From Paraburkholderia largidicola (lineage in GTDB: Bacteria; Pseudomonadota; Gammaproteobacteria; Burkholderiales; Burkholderiaceae), in the NCBI RefSeq assembly GCF_013426895.1, contig NZ_AP023175.1:310001-374000 (forward strand): a DNA stretch of 64,000 nt, read 5' to 3'. Positions 43,627 to 54,000 of the stretch are shown here, in pieces (the first letter of the stretch is position 1; each line of letters opens with the position of its first letter). A program made the translations under genes and the position numbers. The notes under the pieces are model-generated. The model did no database searches and was not told where the DNA came from. It was given only the letters and a program-made list of their open reading frames with translations.

Positions 43627-44682
43627 TCAGCCGCCAAGCCGGCTCAGCATGCCGTGCAGCGCCTTGATCTGGATCGCGTCGCGCGAATAGTAGTCGGGCT
43701 GTTCGGGGTCGTCGCTCGTGTAGCCCCACCAGTCCCAGCAGCCGTCCGGGTTTTGCAGTCCGCCGCCGTCCGCGCCCGTCGCCTGCGGGTACAGCACGAT
43801 GATGTCGTTGCTGTCAGCGAGTTCGTTGTAGCCCGTCGTCGTGATGTAGCGATTGCCGTAGGGCGCCTGGTTCGTCACGTCGGCGCGTCCGTAGACGTAG
43901 TTCACGTAGCTGTATCCCTGCTTGCAGCCATGCAGCACGACGTGCACGCGCGCTGGCGCACCTTCTTCGACCGCGCGCGGCACGTACGCATAGCCGAACT
44001 CGCCCATGCTCGCGCGCGCTTCGCCGCCGAAGAACTCGGTCTGATCGAAGCGCAGCAGGCGGCCGGTCGTCTGTTGCGCGGGCGCTTTCAGGCCGTCGTA
44101 GATGTGGTGAAGAATTCGATGCGACTGCATGAAACCGCCTTGATTGATATAGGGCGGCTGGTTCGTGTCGAGCAATGAATCTTCGGGATTGTCCGTGACG
44201 ATCGAATGGCCGGCGGGCACCGTGTCGTCGAACAGGATGTCGTCGGATGCGACGCCGAGTAGTTCGTAGAAACGATGCGTGCACTTCACGACCTCGGAAT
44301 ACACGACGGTATCGCGCGAGCCCGTGAACAGATAGACGCGGTCGCCCTTGAGATTCGACAACGGATCGATGGCACCCGCCTGCGCAGTGTCGTGCGCGAG
44401 CTGCGCGAGACGCGGCGCGCTCGGTCCCGTCTGCGGCGTGAGCGGGCTCATGCAAATGTACTCGGCGCTTTGAACATAGGCGTCCTCGGCTAGCGGCGCC
44501 GCGCCGCGGAACGATTCGGAGCAGCGAAACGGTCCGCCTGCAATCACGCCGACACCCGCAAAGCTCGCCGAATGCGCGAGATGCAGTTGCACGGTCATGA
44601 ATGCGCCTGAAGACAAACCGGAAATGGAGCTCTCGCCCTTCTTGACGTTGTAGTTGCGCAGTTGAACGATATCGTTCGACAT
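43627..44682 (-). CDS. Intracellular PHB depolymerase-type esterase
   Basis: A 351-residue hydrolase without a signal peptide. GLSSG (22-26) with Ser24 is the lipase box, unusually close to the N-terminus. VHVVLHGCKQGYSYV and LYPQATGADGGGLQNPDGCWDWWGY are characteristic of PHB depolymerase family esterases. It probably mobilises stored polyhydroxybutyrate, feeding the bdhA and adc enzymes encoded at 28-30 kb. The start at 44682 has GGGGGA upstream. First gene of a two-gene unit with the phasin. Confidence 0.88.
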   Translation of the reverse strand: MSNDIVQLRNYNVKKGESSISGLSSGAFMTVQLHLAHSASFAGVGVIAGGPFRCSESFRGAAPLAEDAYVQSAEYICMSPLTPQTGPSAPRLAQLAHDTAQAGAIDPLSNLKGDRVYLFTGSRDTVVYSEVVKCTHRFYELLGVASDDILFDDTVPAGHSIVTDNPEDSLLDTNQPPYINQGGFMQSHRILHHIYDGLKAPAQQTTGRLLRFDQTEFFGGEARASMGEFGYAYVPRAVEEGAPARVHVVLHGCKQGYSYVNYVYGRADVTNQAPYGNRYITTTGYNELADSNDIIVLYPQATGADGGGLQNPDGCWDWWGYTSDDPEQPDYYSRDAIQIKALHGMLSRLGG

Positions 44683-45150
44683 TGAATAGTCCCCCGTACG
44701 AATAGCGCAGCCGCGATGATGCTCATCGCAACCGGTCAGATGTGTGACACGCAGAAGCCGCTTTATCGACCGCTCGATGCGGTACTTCGAAATCGAAGTT
44801 CTATTGGTATAGGCGACGTTGCGCAGTGCAGCAAGCGCTTTTTTATGAAGATTGCGCGACCCGTTTTGGCTTGGTCTCGCGGCATAACAACCCATGCAGC
44901 GTGCATGCGATCGCGACGCGTTGCGCATCGCGCTTTCGCACCTGCGGTCACGACTTACTGAGCAGCGACCGGCTTGTTCAACGCATCCTTCATGCGGCTG
45001 GCGGTCGTGTTACGGCGCTGCTCCTCGCGTCCCCTGCGTCCGTTAGCCGCGTGAGGCTCAAAGCGCTCACGCAGCGGATTTTTCATGCGGTATGCTGATT
45101 CTCGACCAACGATGTTTTGACCCGTTCGTCACTTCCCGGAGGTAGCGGCA
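44683..45150. other. Intergenic region upstream of the PHB depolymerase gene
   Basis: These 468 bp contain no convincing gene. A perfect dyad ACTTCGA-AA-TCGAAGT lies at 44784-44799, about 100 bp before the depolymerase start, next to an AT-richer CTATTGGTATAG stretch; it is a candidate operator. I saw no recognisable PhaR site. Confidence 0.45.
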
Positions 45151-46161
45151 ATGGGCTTGCTGAGCCGGCTGTTCCATCGCGATCAGGCAGCCGTGCCGCC
45201 GATGGCCGCTGCGCGTATCGACGAGGCGATCGGGCGCATTCTCGCGATTCATCCGCGCATCGCCGTCGCGAGCCGTTATCGGCATCGTCTCCAACAACCT
45301 GTCGCCGTGACCCTTCAGTATGCAGACGGGCTGATGGCGTCGCTGCCCGCCACGCTCGATGCAAGCGCCGACACGTGGGCGGGCAATCCGAGCCTGCGCG
45401 CATTCTTCGCAACCCCCGACGATATCGCCGATACCTTCGGCCGCTCGCAAGAGGTTCGGGCGTTCTTCGACTCGAATCCCGGCGCCGTCGATGTACACGG
45501 CACGCTCGGCATGGCGTTGACCGAGCGGCACGTGCTGGGCGTCGCACTGGACGGCGACACGCTGCATCACGACGTCGCGCAAACCACGCTGAGCTTCAGC
45601 GACCATCGCGTGAGAGTCTGCGGGCGCACGGAAACGTCGCTTCGCGAAGAGATCGAGCGCAGACTGGTCGATCAGCTGGCGCTCGAAGGACTGTCGTTGC
45701 TGGCGGCCACGCGCGCCGCGCGGCTCGCGCGTGGCCGCGAGCTGATGCAGGAGCGTGTGGCGCTGCTGCATCGCGGCGGTACGGGCTTGGCCTCCGTCGC
45801 GGGCGGCGTCACTGTCGAAGCGAGCGAACTCGCGCATGTGCAGACGCAGATCGCGCAGAACGCCGAAAGCCTCGCCGCGCTCAGAGTGCCGACCGATATC
45901 ATCGAACACGAACTCGAAGGCGTTTGCGAGGTGTTCCGCAAGCCGGCGGATTACGTCTACATCAAAAACCGGCATATCCGCATCGATATGATGAACGTGG
46001 TTCAGGAAGGCGAGGCGAAAGGCGGCAGCGATATCGAGTTTCACTTCGTGCGCGTTCCCGGTGTCCCGCCGCAGATGCGCGCCTTTGCGCTGGTTCGCTT
46101 TCGGCGCTCCGATCTGCCGCCGGGTGGGTTGCAGATCGACGCCGCCATGCGCGCGCTTTAA
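45151..46161 (+). CDS. Conserved hypothetical protein
   Basis: A 336-residue soluble protein that I do not recognise. It starts MGLLSRLFHRDQ after a strong GGAGG site. A helical middle region (about 170-260: LREEIERRLVDQLALEGLSLLAATRAARLARGRELMQ) resembles a coiled-coil; the flanks are mixed alpha/beta. No signal peptide or membrane helix. The C-terminal FHFVRVPGVPPQMRAFALVRF looks like a buried beta-hairpin. The following small secreted-protein gene is 63 bp away. Confidence 0.8.
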   Translation: MGLLSRLFHRDQAAVPPMAAARIDEAIGRILAIHPRIAVASRYRHRLQQPVAVTLQYADGLMASLPATLDASADTWAGNPSLRAFFATPDDIADTFGRSQEVRAFFDSNPGAVDVHGTLGMALTERHVLGVALDGDTLHHDVAQTTLSFSDHRVRVCGRTETSLREEIERRLVDQLALEGLSLLAATRAARLARGRELMQERVALLHRGGTGLASVAGGVTVEASELAHVQTQIAQNAESLAALRVPTDIIEHELEGVCEVFRKPADYVYIKNRHIRIDMMNVVQEGEAKGGSDIEFHFVRVPGVPPQMRAFALVRFRRSDLPPGGLQIDAAMRAL

Positions 46162-46224
46162 GATCGAAAGACTGTCGCAGTCCGTGGCAGTCTTCAACGG
46201 TCTTTAGCGAAGCGGAGGAATCGA

Positions 46225-46449
46225 ATGATGAAGAGCTATCTGGTTTCATTGGCCGCAGCCGCATGCGTTTCCGCTTCTCTGGCGCCGTTGCAACAGGCTG
46301 TCGCGCAACCGTCCGCCTTGAAGCCGATGCAGGACGCGCAACGCAAGGCCGAGCAAAAGGCCCGCGAAGCAAAGAAGGAAGACGAGCAGGCGCAGGCCCA
46401 AGACGAAGCGCAAAAACAGCAAGGCGCGAAGCCGGCATCATCGCCTTGA
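46225..46449 (+). CDS. Small exported Lys/Glu/Gln-rich protein
   Basis: A 74-residue protein with a Sec signal peptide ending VAQP (cleavage near residue 28). The mature 46 residues are charged and helical (DAQRKAEQKAREAKKEDEQAQAQ), with no Cys or Trp. It resembles small periplasmic helical proteins of unknown role. Confidence 0.7.
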   Translation: MMKSYLVSLAAAACVSASLAPLQQAVAQPSALKPMQDAQRKAEQKAREAKKEDEQAQAQDEAQKQQGAKPASSP

Positions 46450-46663
46450 TGCGCGACGTTTCAGTTTTCAACGTGATCGCCCCTCGGCGTTGTGTATTTC
46501 GTGTCGTTCAGTCGCTTGCGGAAAGCCGACAACAGGCGCGGAAAGTCATAGACTGTTTGTATATACCGAACTGCTTTTGCAGCACCCGCAGGCGCTGTCG
46601 CCGGATTTTTCAACCTTGTGCGCTTTGTTCGATGGGCGGACTTTCGATGAGGAGAACGTCGTT

Positions 46664-46921
46664 ATGGCTGAGCTTTGGGTTGCCAATATCGAAGACAACA
46701 CGACCGACGAGGAAATCAAAACGTTCCTGTGTCACTACGGGTTTCCGCCGTTCGATGCGATCCGTCGTGTCGAAGGAACGGGCGAACGTCCTGCCGTCGT
46801 GCTCGAGTTCAATGACGTCGGCGCACATGTGTTGCAGAGTCTGCAACCGCGCGTTCATAACATGTTCTGGAAAAGCCGCACGCTGACGGTGCAGGTCGTA
46901 CCCACGCGGGACGAGTCCTGA
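46664..46921 (+). CDS. RRM-type RNA-binding protein
   Basis: An 85-residue protein consisting of one RRM fold. LWVANI is the RNP2 strand and RPAVVLEFNDV sits at the RNP1 position, with the usual aromatic residues partly lost. DNTTDEEIKTFLCHYGFPPF is helix 1. Single-RRM proteins of this size are common in beta-proteobacteria. GAGGAG precedes the ATG. The ppk2 gene follows 67 bp later. Confidence 0.85.
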   Translation: MAELWVANIEDNTTDEEIKTFLCHYGFPPFDAIRRVEGTGERPAVVLEFNDVGAHVLQSLQPRVHNMFWKSRTLTVQVVPTRDES

Positions 46922-46988
46922 AGCCGCTCCGGTCCATGTGGGCATGGGCCGGCTGCCGAACCGACACCACGTTCACAGGAGACGAGCG

Positions 46989-47840
46989 ATGCCTGAATTG
47001 AAGAACGAAAAGAACAGCGTACGCAGCGGACAGTCGAATGGCGTGCGTGAACACACGAAAGCGCCGGAACAGATGAAGAACAAGGAGTATGAAAAAGAAC
47101 TCAAGTTGCTTCATATCGAACTGGTAAAGCTGCAGGAATGGGTCGTGCAAACGGGCGCGAAGGTCTGCGTAATCTTCGAAGGACGCGATGGCGCAGGCAA
47201 GGGCGGCACGATCAAGGCAATCACGGAACGCGTCAGTCCACGCATATTTCGGGTCGTCGCGCTGCCGGCGCCGACCGACCGCGAGAAATCGCAGATGTAC
47301 ATCCAGCGCTATCTTCCACATCTGCCCGCTGCGGGAGAGATCATTCTCTTCGACAGAAGCTGGTATAACCGCGCGGGCGTCGAACGGGTGATGGGATTCT
47401 GCACGGACGAGCAGGTGCAGAATTTTTTCAAGGCCGTCCCGCTGATCGAGCACGCGATCATTCAGTCGGGCATCATTTTCCTGAAGTACTGGCTCGAAGT
47501 CAGCGAGGACGAGCAGACACGCCGTCTCGAAGCGCGCATTACCGACGAACGGAAGATCTGGAAACTGTCGCCGATGGATCTGCTGTCGTACAGCCGCTGG
47601 TATGACTACTCGCGCGCGCGGGACGACATGTTCGCGGCGACCGATACCGAGCAGGCGCCGTGGCACGTGGTGCGCTCGGACGACAAGAAACGCGCGCGTC
47701 TGAACCTGATCACGCATCTGCTCGACAGCATTCCATACAAGACGATGCCGCGCCCGAAGATCAAGCTGCCAAAGCGGAAAAAGGCGGAGGGATATCGCCC
47801 GACCGACCGGCCAATCCGTTATGTGCGGGAGAAGTTCTAA
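46989..47840 (+). CDS. ppk2: Polyphosphate kinase 2
   Basis: A 283-residue enzyme that uses polyphosphate to phosphorylate nucleotides (NDP to NTP, class I). Walker A EGRDGAGKGG with Lys71, Walker B FDRSWYNR with Asp122, lid region near EARITDERKIWKLSPMDLLS, and the C-terminal IPYKTMPRP. About 35 unstructured residues precede the core. AGGAGAC sets the start at 46989. It is followed by a terminator. Confidence 0.93.
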   Translation: MPELKNEKNSVRSGQSNGVREHTKAPEQMKNKEYEKELKLLHIELVKLQEWVVQTGAKVCVIFEGRDGAGKGGTIKAITERVSPRIFRVVALPAPTDREKSQMYIQRYLPHLPAAGEIILFDRSWYNRAGVERVMGFCTDEQVQNFFKAVPLIEHAIIQSGIIFLKYWLEVSEDEQTRRLEARITDERKIWKLSPMDLLSYSRWYDYSRARDDMFAATDTEQAPWHVVRSDDKKRARLNLITHLLDSIPYKTMPRPKIKLPKRKKAEGYRPTDRPIRYVREKF

Positions 47841-47877
47841 AGGCTATTCGGGCATCGCGTAACGCACGCATCCGTCG

Positions 47878-47909
47878 CGCGCGAGAGCCATTGGTTCTCG
47901 CGCGGTTTT
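47878..47909 (+). terminator. Terminator of ppk2
   Basis: A 12-bp stem with one G-U pair (47878-47889 with 47893-47904), 3-nt loop ATT, then TTTTATTT. The T-tract overlaps the stop codon of the convergent PqiB-like gene. Confidence 0.85.
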
Positions 47910-49509
47910 ATTTCGCGTCGTCGGCTTTGCCGCGCAGCAGCGCTTCGGGATGCCGCTGCAAATAATCCGACAGCGCGCGGAACGATGCGGCCGTGCGCGC
48001 AAGCTCGCGAACCGCGTCGCTCGTGTCCTGCTGCAACGCTGAATCCGGTTGCAGCGCGCTGTTCGCGGAATCGAGCGTCGCCTGCGCGGCGGACAGCGCG
48101 CCCTTCGCCTGCGGCACCACCTGCGTGTTGAGATTGCGCATCAGCTGCGCGGTGCTGGCGAGCGTCTGCTGCGCGTTCTTGCCGATCTGTTCGAGCGGCA
48201 AGCTGTCGAAGCGCGCCACGATCCGGTTGAGCGACTCCTGCAGCGATTGCAGGCCGCTCGGCGTGGTCGGCAGTTCGGGCGGCGTGCGGCTCCAGTCGAT
48301 AGAGGCTTTCGGCGCGCTCGGGAAGAAGTCGAGCGCGATATACAACTGGCCCGTGATCAGGCTGCCCGTCTTGAGTTGACCGCGCAAACCACGTTCGACG
48401 AGGAAATTGGCCAGCGCTTTCGGGTCGTCCCCGAGACGGCCGCCTCTCGGCTCCGACACATAACGCGACGTGAAGCGCTCCGGATAGAGCTTGACCTCCA
48501 CGGGAATGCTGATCTGCCTCGTGGCGGGATCGAAGCGCGTGTAGATCGCCGATACCTCGCCGACCGTGATGCCGCGAAAATCGACGGGCGCGCCGACCAC
48601 GAGGCCGCGCACCGAACCCTGGAAATTGAACACATAGGTCTCGACGATCCGGTCGTGCTGCTTCATCGCGTCGGCGCGTGTTGGGAAGAGCGGGAACAAC
48701 GCTTTCACGGCCGCTTCAGGGCGGTCCAGCGACGCGGTCGGCGTTTCGAACGCAAGGCCGCCGACGAGGATCGACACCACCGACTGCGTATTGATCTGCA
48801 CACCTTCCGTGCCGAGCGTCACATCGATGCCGCCCGCCTGCCAGAAACGTGAATCGCTGTTCACGTAGCGGTCGTACGGGGCGTTGATGAACACGTGCAA
48901 CGTGACGCCGCCGCCGTCCTTGTCGAGATCGAACGACGTCACCTGTCCGACCTGCAGGCGCCTGAAATAGATAGGGGTGCCGACATCGACTGAACCCAGG
49001 TCGGCCGCTTTCAGCACGAACTCGCGGCCCGGCACGTCGCTCGCGAACACGGGCGGCACTTCGAGCCCTGAATAATCGCGCCGCGCCTGTTTCGCATGGC
49101 CGATATCCATGCCGATGAACGCGCCCGACAGCAACGTGCTGATACCCGATACGGTGCCGCCCGCGATGCGCGGCCGCACGACCCAGAAGCGCGTGTCGTC
49201 GACGAGCATGTCGGTGGCGTCGCGCGTGAGTTCGGCCGTGGCGACGACGGTCTTATAGTCCTTCGACAGCGCGACTTTCTTCACGACGCCGATGTCGACG
49301 TCCTTGAACTTGATCTTGGTCTTGCCCGCTTCGAGTCCTTCGCCCGTCCTGAAGCTGATCGTGATGGTCGGCCCTTGCGACAGCACCGCCTGCACCGCGA
49401 GCCAGATGCCGACCAGCACGGCCACCACAGGCACGATCCAGATCCACTGGATGCGCCAGCGCTTGCGCGGCACGGCGACGGCCTCAGGTAGTTCGGGCGG
49501 GCGGCTCAT
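47908..49509 (-). CDS. pqiB: PqiB-like MCE-domain protein
   Basis: A 533-residue protein with one N-terminal membrane helix (about 22-44) and a periplasmic chain of MCE domains (starts near 50, 160 and 290). Segments such as ITISFRTGEGLEAGKTKIKFKDVDIG and VRGLVVGAPVDFRGITVGEV are typical. PqiB forms needle-like lipid-transport tunnels across the periplasm. Normally it follows pqiA; here it is last in the RND efflux operon, 52 bp after the channel gene, and pqiA is absent. Confidence 0.88.
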   Translation of the reverse strand: MSRPPELPEAVAVPRKRWRIQWIWIVPVVAVLVGIWLAVQAVLSQGPTITISFRTGEGLEAGKTKIKFKDVDIGVVKKVALSKDYKTVVATAELTRDATDMLVDDTRFWVVRPRIAGGTVSGISTLLSGAFIGMDIGHAKQARRDYSGLEVPPVFASDVPGREFVLKAADLGSVDVGTPIYFRRLQVGQVTSFDLDKDGGGVTLHVFINAPYDRYVNSDSRFWQAGGIDVTLGTEGVQINTQSVVSILVGGLAFETPTASLDRPEAAVKALFPLFPTRADAMKQHDRIVETYVFNFQGSVRGLVVGAPVDFRGITVGEVSAIYTRFDPATRQISIPVEVKLYPERFTSRYVSEPRGGRLGDDPKALANFLVERGLRGQLKTGSLITGQLYIALDFFPSAPKASIDWSRTPPELPTTPSGLQSLQESLNRIVARFDSLPLEQIGKNAQQTLASTAQLMRNLNTQVVPQAKGALSAAQATLDSANSALQPDSALQQDTSDAVRELARTAASFRALSDYLQRHPEALLRGKADDAK

Positions 49510-49561
49510 GATGATCGCCTCATGTTGCAATCGAACCGTTTGAAGGGGAAGGCGATGTCGC

Positions 49562-51019
49562 TCATTTCGCGCTCTGCGCGGCCGCATCGCCGCTGTGTTG
49601 CGCGGCCTGGGTGGTCATGCTGTCGGCCGTGATGACCCAGCCGCCGCCCATCGCCTTGTACAGGTTCACATACGACACCAGCACGCCCGCCTGGGTCTGT
49701 GTCTGGTTCAGCTGCGCGTTGAAGAGACTGCGTTCGGCGTCGAGCACCTCGATATAGCTGGTGTAGCCGCCTTCGTACCGCAGCCGCGCGAGATGCGCAT
49801 AGGTCGCCAGCGCCTCCACCTGCCGCTCCTGCACGTCGAACTGTTCACGCAGCTTCTGCGATGAGATCAGCGCATCGTCGACTTCCTGGAACGCGACCTG
49901 GATCGCCTTGCGGTACGAGTACAGCGCCTGCTGCTGCACCGCCTCGGCCTGCTTCACCTGTCCGACGATCGCGCCGCCCTCGAAGACCGGCTGCGCGATC
50001 GAGCCCGCAAACGACCATACGCGCGACGGCCCCGTGAAGAGCTTCGAGAACTGCCCGCTTTGGGTGCCCAGCAGCCCCGTCAGCGAGATCTGCGGGAAGT
50101 ACAGCGCCTTGGCCGCGCCGATCTGCGCATTCGCCGCAACCAGATCCTGCTCCGCCTGACGCAGATCGGGACGGCGTTCGAGCAGATCCGACGGCAGCCC
50201 GGCGGGCACGGCAGGTGCCGCCAGTTCAGCGAGCGCACGCCCGCGCAGGATGTCGCCCGGATTGCGCCCGAGCAGCACCGACAGCGCGTCTTCCTGCTGC
50301 GCGATCTGCGCCTCGATCTGCGGAATCACCGCGCGCGACGCCTCGTACTCGGACTGGCTCTGCGCCAGTTCCATCTGCGAGACTTCGCCGCCCTTGAAGC
50401 GCAGCTCGAACACGTGCACGGATTCGGCGCGGCTGGCCGTGGTGGCCTTCGCGATCTCCAGCTGCCGGTCGAGACTGCGCAGGTTGATATACGACGACGC
50501 CACGGCCGACACCAGTGTCAGCACCGTGCCGCGCTTCGCTTCTTCCGTCGACAGCAGGCTCGCGCGCGCCGATTCCGTGAGCCGCCGGTTGCGGCCGAAC
50601 AGGTCGATGTCCCACGAGGCCGACAGCGCCAGCTGGTAGGTATTGAACACGGGGTTCTGCACATTCGCGAGCAGCGGTGACGACGACGTCGAGATGCGCT
50701 GGCGCTCGGCATCGAAGCCCGCGCCGACCTGCGGAAACAGTGCCGCGCGCGTCGTCACGAACTGGCCGAGAAACTGGTCGACGCGCGCGGCGGCGACCTT
50801 CACGTCGTTGTTGTTCGCCAGCGCAGTGGTGATCAGTTCATCGAGCACGGGGTCGCTGAACTGCTTCCACCATTCGGTGTTGGCGATGTCGGCCGCGTAG
50901 TTGTCGGGGAAACGGTACGTCGCGGGCACGTCGAGCGGCGGGCGCGAGTAGTTCGGCCCGAGCAGGCAGCCGCTCAGGGCAAGAACGCATGGCACGCAGA
51001 GAACGAGGGCGCGGCGCAT
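49562..51019 (-). CDS. NodT/OprM-family outer-membrane efflux lipoprotein
   Basis: A 485-residue outer-membrane channel. A lipoprotein signal ends LALSGC (Cys18), then GPNYSRPPLDVP as in OprM. Two repeats of the TolC-type coiled-coil are visible, with LSASWDIDLFGRNRRLTESA and SLTGLLGTQSGQFSKLF. It starts one base after the RND pump stop codon, so the genes are coupled. It completes a tripartite pump with the two genes upstream. Confidence 0.93.
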   Translation of the reverse strand: MRRALVLCVPCVLALSGCLLGPNYSRPPLDVPATYRFPDNYAADIANTEWWKQFSDPVLDELITTALANNNDVKVAAARVDQFLGQFVTTRAALFPQVGAGFDAERQRISTSSSPLLANVQNPVFNTYQLALSASWDIDLFGRNRRLTESARASLLSTEEAKRGTVLTLVSAVASSYINLRSLDRQLEIAKATTASRAESVHVFELRFKGGEVSQMELAQSQSEYEASRAVIPQIEAQIAQQEDALSVLLGRNPGDILRGRALAELAAPAVPAGLPSDLLERRPDLRQAEQDLVAANAQIGAAKALYFPQISLTGLLGTQSGQFSKLFTGPSRVWSFAGSIAQPVFEGGAIVGQVKQAEAVQQQALYSYRKAIQVAFQEVDDALISSQKLREQFDVQERQVEALATYAHLARLRYEGGYTSYIEVLDAERSLFNAQLNQTQTQAGVLVSYVNLYKAMGGGWVITADSMTTQAAQHSGDAAAQSAK

Positions 51020-51020
51020 G

Positions 51021-54000
51021 TCAGTCACCCTCGCGCGGTGCGGACGGGTTGGTGGTCGGGCCGCCGCCGACCTTGGGACCACCCGCGGACGGCGGCACTT
51101 TGGACGGCTCGCCAGACATGGGGCCCGTTCCCGAGCCCGGCGCAGAAGGCGGCACATCCCCCGCCTTCTTGGCTTTCTTCTTCTCCGAGCGCTCCGACAT
51201 CGTCTCCAGCACATAGAAGAACATCGGAATGAAGAACACCGCAATCGCCGTCGCGCCCAGCATCCCGCCGATCACCCCCGTGCCGATCGAATGCCGGCTG
51301 TTGGCCGACGCCCCCGTCGCGATCGCGAGCGGCACGCAGCCCAGGATGAACGCCAGCGACGTCATCACGATCGGCCGCAGCCGCTCCTCGGCCGCCGTCA
51401 TCGTCGCGTCGAACACCGACTTGCCCGACTCGCGGTTGAGCACCGCGAACTCGAAGATCAGGATCGCGTTCTTCGCCGCGAGCGCCACCAGCATCGTCAG
51501 ACCAATCTGGAAGTACACGTCGTTGTTCAGCCCGCGCAGCAGGATCGCCAGCAGCGCGCCAAAGAGCGCGAACGGCACCGCCATCAGCACGCCGAACGGC
51601 AGGCTCCACTTCTCGTACTGCGCCGCGAGAATCAGGAACACCATGATCAGGCCGAACACGAACACCAGCCCCGAGGTGCCGCCCGACTGCTTCGCCTCGA
51701 ACGCCTCGCCGCTCCACGCGACCCCGTACTCCGAGGGCATCTGCGCGCCCACCTCTTCGAGCGCGGTGATCACCTGGCCCGACGCGTAGCCGGGCGCCGC
51801 GTTCGCGGTGATCTTCACGGCCGGGAAGTTGTTGAAGCGCGTGATCAGGTCCGGGCCCGTCACGTAGTGCGAGGTCACCACGGATTTCAACGGCACCATG
51901 CTGCCGTTCGAGCTGCGCACGAAGATCTGCGCGAGGTCGTCGGGCTTTAACCGGTACGACGGCTCGGCCTGCAAAATCACCTGCCACAGCCGGCTCGAGC
52001 GGTTGAACTGCGACACGTACAGCGAGCCGAACATCGTCTGCATCGCGCTGTAGACGTCCTGCACGGGCACGCCGAGCGTCTCGGCCTTGTCGCGGTCCAC
52101 GTCGACCAGCAGCTGCTGCGAGTTCGCGTTGAAGGTCGACGTAACGCCCGTCAGTTCGGGGCGCTGCTTGGCCTTCGCGACGAAGTCGTCCACCACGGCC
52201 GCAAACTGCGCGATCGTCGCATCGCCCTTGCTCTGGATCCACATCTCGGTGCCGCCTGTCGTGCCGAGGCCCGGAATCGACGGCGGATTGAGCGGCACGA
52301 CGATGCCCTCGCGGATCTGCGAGAGCGTCTTGTATGCATCGACGAGCACCGCCCGCGCATTCTGCGTGCGGATATTGGCTGACGAATACCGCTCCTCGAA
52401 GCTCTTGAAGCCGACAAAGAACGTCGACGAGTTGTTCTTGTTCTGGCTGTCGAGAATGCTGAAGCCGTCCACCGTCGTGATGCTGCCCACGGCCGGCTGC
52501 TTCATGAAGTATTCGGACACGCGGTCCGACACCTGGCCGGTGCGGTCCAGCGACGCGGCATCGGGCATGATCACGGCGCCCAGCAGATAGCCCTGGTCCT
52601 CGGGCGGCAGGAACGCCGTCGGGATGTCGCGCATCATCAGCACGGCCAGCACGATCATGCCGACGAACAGCAGCAGCGCGATCACGAAGCGCTTGATGAT
52701 CAGGCGCACCGCGCGCGTATAACCCGCCGTCATGCGCGCGAACTGGTTGTCGAACCAGCGGAAGAAGCCTTTCTTCTCGTGATGGCCGGGCTTGAGCAGC
52801 AGCGCCGCGAGCGCGGGCGAGAGCGTCAGCGCGACGATGCCCGAGATCACCACGGAAATCGCAATCGTGATGGCGAACTGCTTGTACATCTGCCCGGTGA
52901 TGCCGCCCAGAAACGCCACGGGCACGAACACCGCGCACAGCACCAGCACGATGGCCACCACCGGGCCCGCCACCTCGTCCATCGCCTGCTTGGCGGCATC
53001 CTTCGGGGCGAGCTTGTGCACGGTCATGTTGCGCTCGACGTTCTCGATCACGACGATCGCATCGTCGACCACGATCCCGATGGCGAGCACCATGCCGAAC
53101 AGCGTGAGCATGTTGATCGAGAAACCGAGCGCCTCCATCCCCATGAAGGTGCCGACGATCGACACGGGCACGGCCAGCACCGGGATCAGCGTGGCGCGCA
53201 GGCTCTGCAGGAACACGAACACGACGATCACCACCAGCACGACGGCCTCGAAGAACGTGTGCACGACGTCCGTGATCGAGGCGCGCGTGAACTCGGTGGT
53301 GTCCATCGCGATCTCGTAGTCGATGCCCTCGGGGAACGTCTTCTTCATCTCGGCGAGCGTGGCGCGCACCTGCTTCGAGACATCGAGCGCGTTGGCGCCC
53401 GGCTGCTGGTAGACGGCGAGCACGGTGGCGGGCTTGCCCTGGAAGCGGCTGCGGATCGAGTAGTCCTTCTGGCCGAGTTCGGCACGGCCGATGTCCTTCA
53501 GCCGCACGATCGCCGCGCCACCGCTCTGCGCGCGGATGATGATGTTCTCGAATTCGTCGGGCTCGGTCAGCCGTCCCGTGGTCGTGACCGCGAACGACTG
53601 TTCGACGGGAGCGCCCGTCGGCGACTGGCCTAACCGGCCGACGGCGAACTGCTGGTTCTGGTTGGCCACCGCGCGCTGCACGTCGGCGGCCGTGATGCCC
53701 AGCTGCGCCATGCGGTCGGGGCGCAGCCAGATGCGCATCGCGTAGTCGGGCGTGCCGAAGATGCTCGACTGGTTGGCGCCCGGAATGCGCTTGAGCGCAT
53801 CGAGCACGTAGACGTTCGCGTAGTTGGCGATGTAGGTGGCGTCGTAGCGCTCGGAGGGCGAGTAGATCGCGATCACCATCATGAACGCCTGCGACTTCTT
53901 CTGCACCTGCACGCCCTGGTTGGTCACCGACTGCGGCAGTTGCGGCAGCGCGAGGTTCACGCGGTTCTGCACGTCGACCTGGGCGAGTTCGGGGTTGGTG

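Noticed and set aside
44819..44834. TTGCGCAGTGCAGCAA considered as a PhaR site before the PHB depolymerase gene
   Set aside because: The symmetry is imperfect and I am not sure enough of the PhaR consensus in this group to call it.
44716..44961. 81-codon plus-strand frame upstream of the hypothetical gene at 45151
   Set aside because: No ribosome-binding site and no recognisable protein features.
51025..52938. A 637-codon frame on the same strand as the RND pump, shifted by one base
   Set aside because: Out-of-frame shadow with Arg/Gly-rich sequence; the true frame encodes a full-length pump.
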